Assembly: GCA_002505775.1 (NCBI GenBank)
Contig: DAVY01000009.1
Location: 103,807-167,806 of the forward strand
Direction: 5' to 3'
DNA from: Euryarchaeota archaeon UBA130
GTDB lineage: Archaea > Thermoplasmatota > Poseidoniia > Poseidoniales > Thalassarchaeaceae
DNA length: 64,000 nt
This document shows, one piece after another, positions 60,648-64,000 of the stretch. A model generated the notes under the pieces. That model was not told where the DNA came from. It did no database searches and saw only the letters and a program-made list of their open reading frames with translations. Position 1 is the first letter of the stretch. Each line of letters begins with the position of its first letter. Position numbers and translations under genes: made by a program.

Positions 60648-60755
60648 GACTATCGGCCCCTCTCGGAGGTGCTCCCCACATCAACCCTGTGGGTGTGAGC
60701 CACCCTTGTCTATGACGCTAACGCTCAAATGGACGGTGCTAGTCCCCGACGCGTC

Positions 60756-60910
60756 GCCGGGGTGGCGTAGTTGGTAGCGCGTCGGACTCATAGGGTAACT
60801 TTCTGCGGGGGGCTCAGCCCCTCTGGAGCTAGTCGATGAGCGCAACAGCCTAACTGAAGATTGTCTGAGACATCCGAAGGTCGCGGGTTCAAGTCCCGCT
60901 CCCGGCACCA
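60756..60910 (+). tRNA. tRNA-Met (CAT) with 79-nt intron
   Basis: Exon 1 (60756-60792) and exon 2 (60872-60910) give a full cloverleaf: acceptor GCCGGGG / TCCCGGC (one wobble), D arm GCGT...GCGC, anticodon arm TCGGA-CTCATAA-TCCGA with CAT at 60789-60791, T arm GCGGG-TTCAAGT-CCCGC, discriminator A and encoded CCA (60908-60910). The intron sits between positions 37 and 38, the canonical archaeal place. CAT could read as elongator Met, initiator or Ile2; the G1:C72 top pair and the A-ending discriminator make elongator Met likely, but this is not certain. Confidence 0.94.
60793..60871 (+). other. Archaeal tRNA intron with canonical bulge-helix-bulge
   Basis: The 79-nt intron is bounded by a textbook bulge-helix-bulge. 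The outer helix is the anticodon stem TCGGA/TCCGA; the 4-bp central helix is CTCA (60787-60790) with TGAG (60866-60869); the 3-nt bulges are TAG (60791-60793) and ACA (60870-60872). Cuts after the second base of each bulge give the exact splice sites. The inner helix continues GGTAA with TTGTC using wobble pairs. No homing endonuclease frame is inside it. Confidence 0.9.
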
Positions 60911-60985
60911 CATTACAAGCTGCGTGATAATCATCGTTCGGAAAACAATTCTTGAATAGGACGGGATTTCAGACGGGTACGGACC

Positions 60986-62506
60986 ATGACGCTGAGTTCA
61001 CTCAATTGGGTTAGTCGGTTTACCGACCAGACCCCAGGTGATGCCGAGAAAGGAGGCACATCGAGGCAGGTGCCCGGGGCCTGCTGGTCAAGGGTTGACC
61101 CCACTCCCGTCCCAGAGCCCGTTCTCAGGCTGTGGTCCAGGGAGATGGCTGTGGAGCTTGGAATAGAGGCCGGGGAAGGCGACGTACTGGGCGGAAGCAG
61201 CTTGATCAAGGGAATGGACCCCTATGCGCAGAGGTACGGTGGCCACCAATTCGGAAATTGGGCGGGCCAGCTTGGTGATGGAAGGGCAATAACCCTGGGC
61301 GAGGCCGAAACGGGTGAGGGGGTGCTGGAGCTACAGCTGAAGGGCTCCGGAATAACCCCCTACTCGAGATTCGCAGATGGCAAGGCAGTCCTACGCTCCT
61401 CAATCAGGGAGTTCCTCTGCAGTGAGGCGATGTTCCACCTCGGGGTCCCGACCACGCGAGCGCTCTCCCTGGTCACAACGGGCGAGGATGTCATCCGGGA
61501 CGTGATGTACGACGGAAGACCCGCTCCAGAAACGGGCGCGGTGGTATGCAGGGTGGCCCAGAGCTTCCTGCGCTTCGGGAGCTTCCAGATACACGCCATG
61601 ACAGGGGACTTCGAGACACTCAGGAAACTCGTCGACTTCACGGTAAGACATCACTTCCCGGGCCACAGGACCGACAGCGACGAGGCCCTGCTGGAATGGC
61701 TCAAGCAGGTCGCTGACGAGACCGCTCGGATGATCGCCCATTGGATGAGGGTGGGATTCGTGCATGGCGTCATGAACACGGACAATATGTCAATTCACGG
61801 GCTGACCATAGACTACGGCCCGTATGGATGGCTGGAGGGATACGACCGGGGCTGGACCCCGAACACGACCGATGCAAGGACCAAGAGGTACAGGTTCGGC
61901 AACCAAGGGAGGATCGGGGAGTGGAACTTCGCCCGTCTCCTGGAGTCCATCGGGCCTCTGATGAGCGATCCCGAGAGGCTGTACGAGGCCCTGGACTACT
62001 ACAGGGAGTCGTACCAGGCCCATGACAGGAACGTGTGGGCTGCCAAGCTGGGGCTCGGAGAGCTCAGGCCCGAGGACGAGGAGCTCATCTCTGGGCTGGT
62101 CTCGAACCTCGAGATGGTCGAGACGGACATGACTATACTATTCAGGTCGCTTTCCAACCTCAGCTCCCCCGACGTCTCCCAGATCGAGTTCGCGTTCTAC
62201 GACCCTGAGACCATCCCCGCTCAGGAGTGGGCCCAGTGGCTGTCCGAGTGGTGGCAGAGGGTCGATGGCCAGCCCGACTTGGAGGGCATGAGGCTGGCCA
62301 ATCCGAAGTACGTCCTAAGGAACTGGATGGCACAGCTGGCGATAGACGCCGCGGAAAAGGGGGACTACTCCGTCGCAAACGAGCTCCATGAGATGCTCAA
62401 GGCGCCCTACGACGAGCAGCCCGAGCACGAGGGGAAGTGGTACCAGAAGAGGCCTGAGTGGGCCAGACACAGGGTCGGGTGCTCGATGCTTTCCTGCTCC
62501 AGCTGA
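60986..62506 (+). CDS. selO: SelO-type pseudokinase AMPylase
   Basis: A 506-aa member of the SelO/YdiU family, which transfers AMP to protein Ser/Thr/Tyr residues under oxidative stress. Motifs: PEPVLRLWSREMAVELG, PYAQRYGGHQFGNWAGQLGDGRAITLGE (Mg-ATP flipped loop), LQLKGSGITPYSRFADGKAVLRSSIREFLCSEAM, and GFVHGVMNTDNMSIHGLTIDYGPYGWLEGYD (the MNTDN metal site). The C-terminus GCSMLSCSS has Cys where eukaryotes carry selenocysteine. Bacterial-type gene, and among the GC-richest in the window. It converges with the PHB-depolymerase-like gene, 5 bp apart. Confidence 0.95.
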   Translation: MTLSSLNWVSRFTDQTPGDAEKGGTSRQVPGACWSRVDPTPVPEPVLRLWSREMAVELGIEAGEGDVLGGSSLIKGMDPYAQRYGGHQFGNWAGQLGDGRAITLGEAETGEGVLELQLKGSGITPYSRFADGKAVLRSSIREFLCSEAMFHLGVPTTRALSLVTTGEDVIRDVMYDGRPAPETGAVVCRVAQSFLRFGSFQIHAMTGDFETLRKLVDFTVRHHFPGHRTDSDEALLEWLKQVADETARMIAHWMRVGFVHGVMNTDNMSIHGLTIDYGPYGWLEGYDRGWTPNTTDARTKRYRFGNQGRIGEWNFARLLESIGPLMSDPERLYEALDYYRESYQAHDRNVWAAKLGLGELRPEDEELISGLVSNLEMVETDMTILFRSLSNLSSPDVSQIEFAFYDPETIPAQEWAQWLSEWWQRVDGQPDLEGMRLANPKYVLRNWMAQLAIDAAEKGDYSVANELHEMLKAPYDEQPEHEGKWYQKRPEWARHRVGCSMLSCSS

Positions 62507-62511
62507 GCGAA

Positions 62512-63471
62512 TCACTCCTCGGTCGCCTTCGAGAACCTGGAGAGGAACTCCCACGCTATCCCGTTCGTGTCCACTGTCCCCCCATTCCCGACGAAGACCC
62601 CTATTCCCTCCTCGTACGGGTTGTGGTCAGCCGCGTACAGCGTAACCAGCGACACCTCGGTGCCGTTCTCGCAGTCCGTGTAAGACTGGACGGAGTAGAA
62701 CACGGAGGGTGAGTTGGAGTCGGGAGTCTTGTCCCCGCACCCGTTCATGTTACCCCACTGCTGGAGGTTCTGAATCGCGCCGTGCTTCTGCGCATCCATG
62801 TTGGGAAGGTGTATCGCGTCGTTGGAGTAGAGGATGATCTGGTCCTCCAGCCCGTGGATCTCCATTATCGGTATGGGGGAGTAGTCAGGGCTGGGGTCCT
62901 CCAGCAGGTAGTAGGACATGCACGCCACGGCGGCGAAGACGTCGCTGTGGTCGTTGGCGAGCTTCTGGCTGAGGGAGCACCCGTTAGACCACCCGGTTAG
63001 GTAGATTCTGCTCTCGTCGACCGAGTGGTTCGCCACCACCGTGTCGACGATCTCCAGTATCAGCCCCGTGTCGTTAAGCCCCATCTCACCGGCCGTGCTG
63101 CAGCAGTAGCCGGAGTTCCAGGAGTTGTCGTAGCCCTGCGGCCAGACGGCTATCGCCCCGTTCTCCTCCGCGATGTCGTCGAACTGCGATAGGTCGCGCT
63201 GCATCTGCATGGTCAGGGTGTTGCCATGCAGGTCGATCACGAGTGGCACGTCCTCGGACAGGTCAACCGTATCAGGCACGAACACGTTCCAGCACCTCTC
63301 CAGGTCCTCGTGGGTCATGCACTCGACGTAGTCAAGGCCTTGGAAGTCCTCGACTACCGGCATATCCTTATTCGTGGTATCGGTTGAATCACCATCTTCC
63401 GAGATACACCCGCTGAATGACACAAGTAGCAACATCACCGAGAATAGATAAGCAACAGATCTTATTCCCAT
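62512..63471 (-). CDS. Secreted PHB-depolymerase-like esterase, lipoprotein
   Basis: About 319 aa from ATG 63471 (MGIRSVAYLFSVMLLLVSFSGCISED), a signal sequence with lipobox SFSGC. The hydrolase domain has DLHGNTLTMQMQRDLSQFDDIAEENGAIAVWPQGYDNSWNSGYCC, nucleophile elbow LTGWSNGCSLSQKLA and the acid region MEIHGLEDQIILYS. This is the LpqC / poly(3-hydroxybutyrate) depolymerase branch of alpha/beta hydrolases. Probably an anchored extracellular esterase acting on polyesters or feruloyl-type esters. Substrate unknown. Confidence 0.85.
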   Translation of the reverse strand: MGIRSVAYLFSVMLLLVSFSGCISEDGDSTDTTNKDMPVVEDFQGLDYVECMTHEDLERCWNVFVPDTVDLSEDVPLVIDLHGNTLTMQMQRDLSQFDDIAEENGAIAVWPQGYDNSWNSGYCCSTAGEMGLNDTGLILEIVDTVVANHSVDESRIYLTGWSNGCSLSQKLANDHSDVFAAVACMSYYLLEDPSPDYSPIPIMEIHGLEDQIILYSNDAIHLPNMDAQKHGAIQNLQQWGNMNGCGDKTPDSNSPSVFYSVQSYTDCENGTEVSLVTLYAADHNPYEEGIGVFVGNGGTVDTNGIAWEFLSRFSKATEE

Positions 63472-63523
63472 GGATAACGGACAGGGCACCTATCCATTAA
63501 TTTGACCTAGATTTTGCTATTAA

Positions 63524-63949
63524 TCACTCAACAGGAATCACAGGAGTAAAACTGTAAAGAATTGTAATTGTGACTTCTGTGGTTTCCCAGAATTTATCCA
63601 TGCGTAGGTCGATGTCTAGGGTTAACTCATCCCAGCCACCATAATTACTGACGGAGTTGTATGTAATCATGCCTGACTCCTTGGTCAGTATCATTAGATC
63701 TGAAAATAGTCCACTGTTGTAGCCTGCATCTTCCCATGCTTGGTGGTAGTAGTCGTTGTCCTCCCAATATGTGGTCTGGTTAGACTCACTGGCAGACCCT
63801 ACCAAGTAGTACACCGAGCAACTGAAGGTGAAGTCGTCATTTCTCTGCTGGTTTGTCAGGTAGTCATAGTAGGACCAGTTGGTCGTGTACGTGTTGTTCC
63901 TATCCCCCGGCTCATCCTCGGCATAGTGCCTTAGCGGGACGTCCTTCAA
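63524..63949 (-). CDS. Hypothetical surface-like ORF directly after chaperonin stop
   Basis: An open frame of 141 codons with a TTG start at 63949 that is in the same reading frame as the chaperonin and begins 7 codons after its TGA. It encodes a Tyr/Asn/Thr/Asp-rich protein (YLTNQQRNDDFTFSCSVYYLVGSASESNQTTYWEDNDYYHQ) without a signal peptide or catalytic motif, ending in beta-like TEVTITILYSFTPVIPVE. The composition looks like part of a secreted or surface protein. It may be a gene fragment. No family recognised; coding status uncertain. Confidence 0.4.
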   Translation of the reverse strand: MKDVPLRHYAEDEPGDRNNTYTTNWSYYDYLTNQQRNDDFTFSCSVYYLVGSASESNQTTYWEDNDYYHQAWEDAGYNSGLFSDLMILTKESGMITYNSVSNYGGWDELTLDIDLRMDKFWETTEVTITILYSFTPVIPVE

Positions 63950-63970
63950 CGATGCGGCTGGAAAATTATC

Positions 63971-64000
63971 TCAGAAACCCATGCCGCCCATACCGCCCAT
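63971..64000 (-). CDS. Chaperonin (thermosome/GroEL-like), C-terminal end only
   Basis: The last nine codons read MGGMGGMGF followed by TGA at 63971-63973. Gly-Gly-Met repeats ending the chain are the hallmark of group I and II chaperonin C-terminal tails that line the folding cavity. In an archaeal contig the thermosome is most likely, but GroEL is not excluded from nine residues. The rest lies beyond the window. Confidence 0.6.
   Translation of the reverse strand: MGGMGGMGF

Noticed and set aside
60681..60911. Minus-strand ORF of 76 aa beginning MVPGAGLEPATFGC
   Set aside because: It is the antisense of the intron-bearing tRNA-Met; the GAGLEPATF-type peptide is a known artefact of reading tRNA genes backwards.
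1..64000. CRISPR arrays, insertion sequences, rRNA genes
   Set aside because: No regularly spaced direct repeats, transposase motifs or rRNA segments were seen.

Overview
This window looks like a chromosome segment of an uncultivated marine archaeon, most likely of the Marine Group II/III (Candidatus Poseidoniia, Thermoplasmatota) type. The lineage is an inference from gene content, not a database match. The information machinery is archaeal: Orc1/Cdc6, PCNA, small-subunit RFC, transcript-cleavage factor TFS, Nop5 with fibrillarin, a GTP-dependent dephospho-CoA kinase, and a tRNA-Met gene with a canonical bulge-helix-bulge intron. Much of the metabolism has a bacterial flavour: class II FBPase, class I aldolase, MutM, SMUG1, SelO, PanB, IcmF, and aromatic-ring oxygenases. 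Genes are dense, often overlap by 1-4 bp, and seem to use ATG, GTG and TTG starts. The last part of the window, especially about 60.9-63.4 kb, looks clearly more GC-rich than the first 48 kb.

Layout. 0-4.6 kb: a phosphohistidine phosphatase fragment, a lipase-like hydrolase, an ABC-F ATPase, a DEAD-box helicase and tRNA-Gly(CCC). 4.6-9.7 kb: a minus-strand operon with an FAD oxidoreductase, an enoyl-CoA hydratase, a BoxB/PaaA-type di-iron oxygenase, an unknown 190-aa protein, a 3-hydroxyacyl-CoA dehydrogenase and a SemiSWEET; together it reads as CoA-thioester ring oxidation and beta-oxidation. 9.8-12.8 kb: MoaE, MoaC, FBPase and FBP aldolase. 12.8-16.2 kb: twin small winged-helix proteins divergent from an 871-aa winged-helix protein of unknown function. 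16.2-16.5 kb: a strongly structured non-coding RNA of no family I recognise, followed by a fused PPAT/dephospho-CoA kinase. 18.2-19.9 kb: orc1/cdc6 beside an AT-rich, repeat-bearing spacer that is a candidate replication origin.

19.9-30.5 kb: an MBL hydrolase, a CysJ-like diflavin reductase, biotin carboxylase, a PfkB kinase, a membrane-anchored disordered protein, a P-loop-less EF-Tu-like protein, a thioesterase, and an operon with a divergent TBP-fold protein. 30.7-40.4 kb: tRNA-Gly(TCC), an ABC exporter, a glycosyltransferase, TFS-PCNA, a fluoride channel, Nop5-fibrillarin, MutM and an aquaporin. 40.4-47.9 kb: fused IcmF acyl-CoA mutase, LysE exporter, acyl-CoA synthetase, SMUG1 and YbaK.

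49.9-52.5 kb: an operon for 2-aminophenol-type ring cleavage (AmnB, AmnA and a RidA-family deaminase candidate). 52.5-64 kb: a zinc-ribbon membrane protein, a PI-PLC-like lipoprotein, two SlyD-type FKBPs, an APC permease with an EF-hand, PanB, RFC, two membrane proteins, intron-bearing tRNA-Met, SelO, a PHB-depolymerase-like lipoprotein and the last codons of a chaperonin.

The most notable items are the unassigned structured RNA, the TBP-like paralogue, the two aromatic-degradation operons, the COASY-like fusion, the candidate origin and the 871-aa regulator-like locus. No CRISPR array, rRNA, transposase or prophage was seen.
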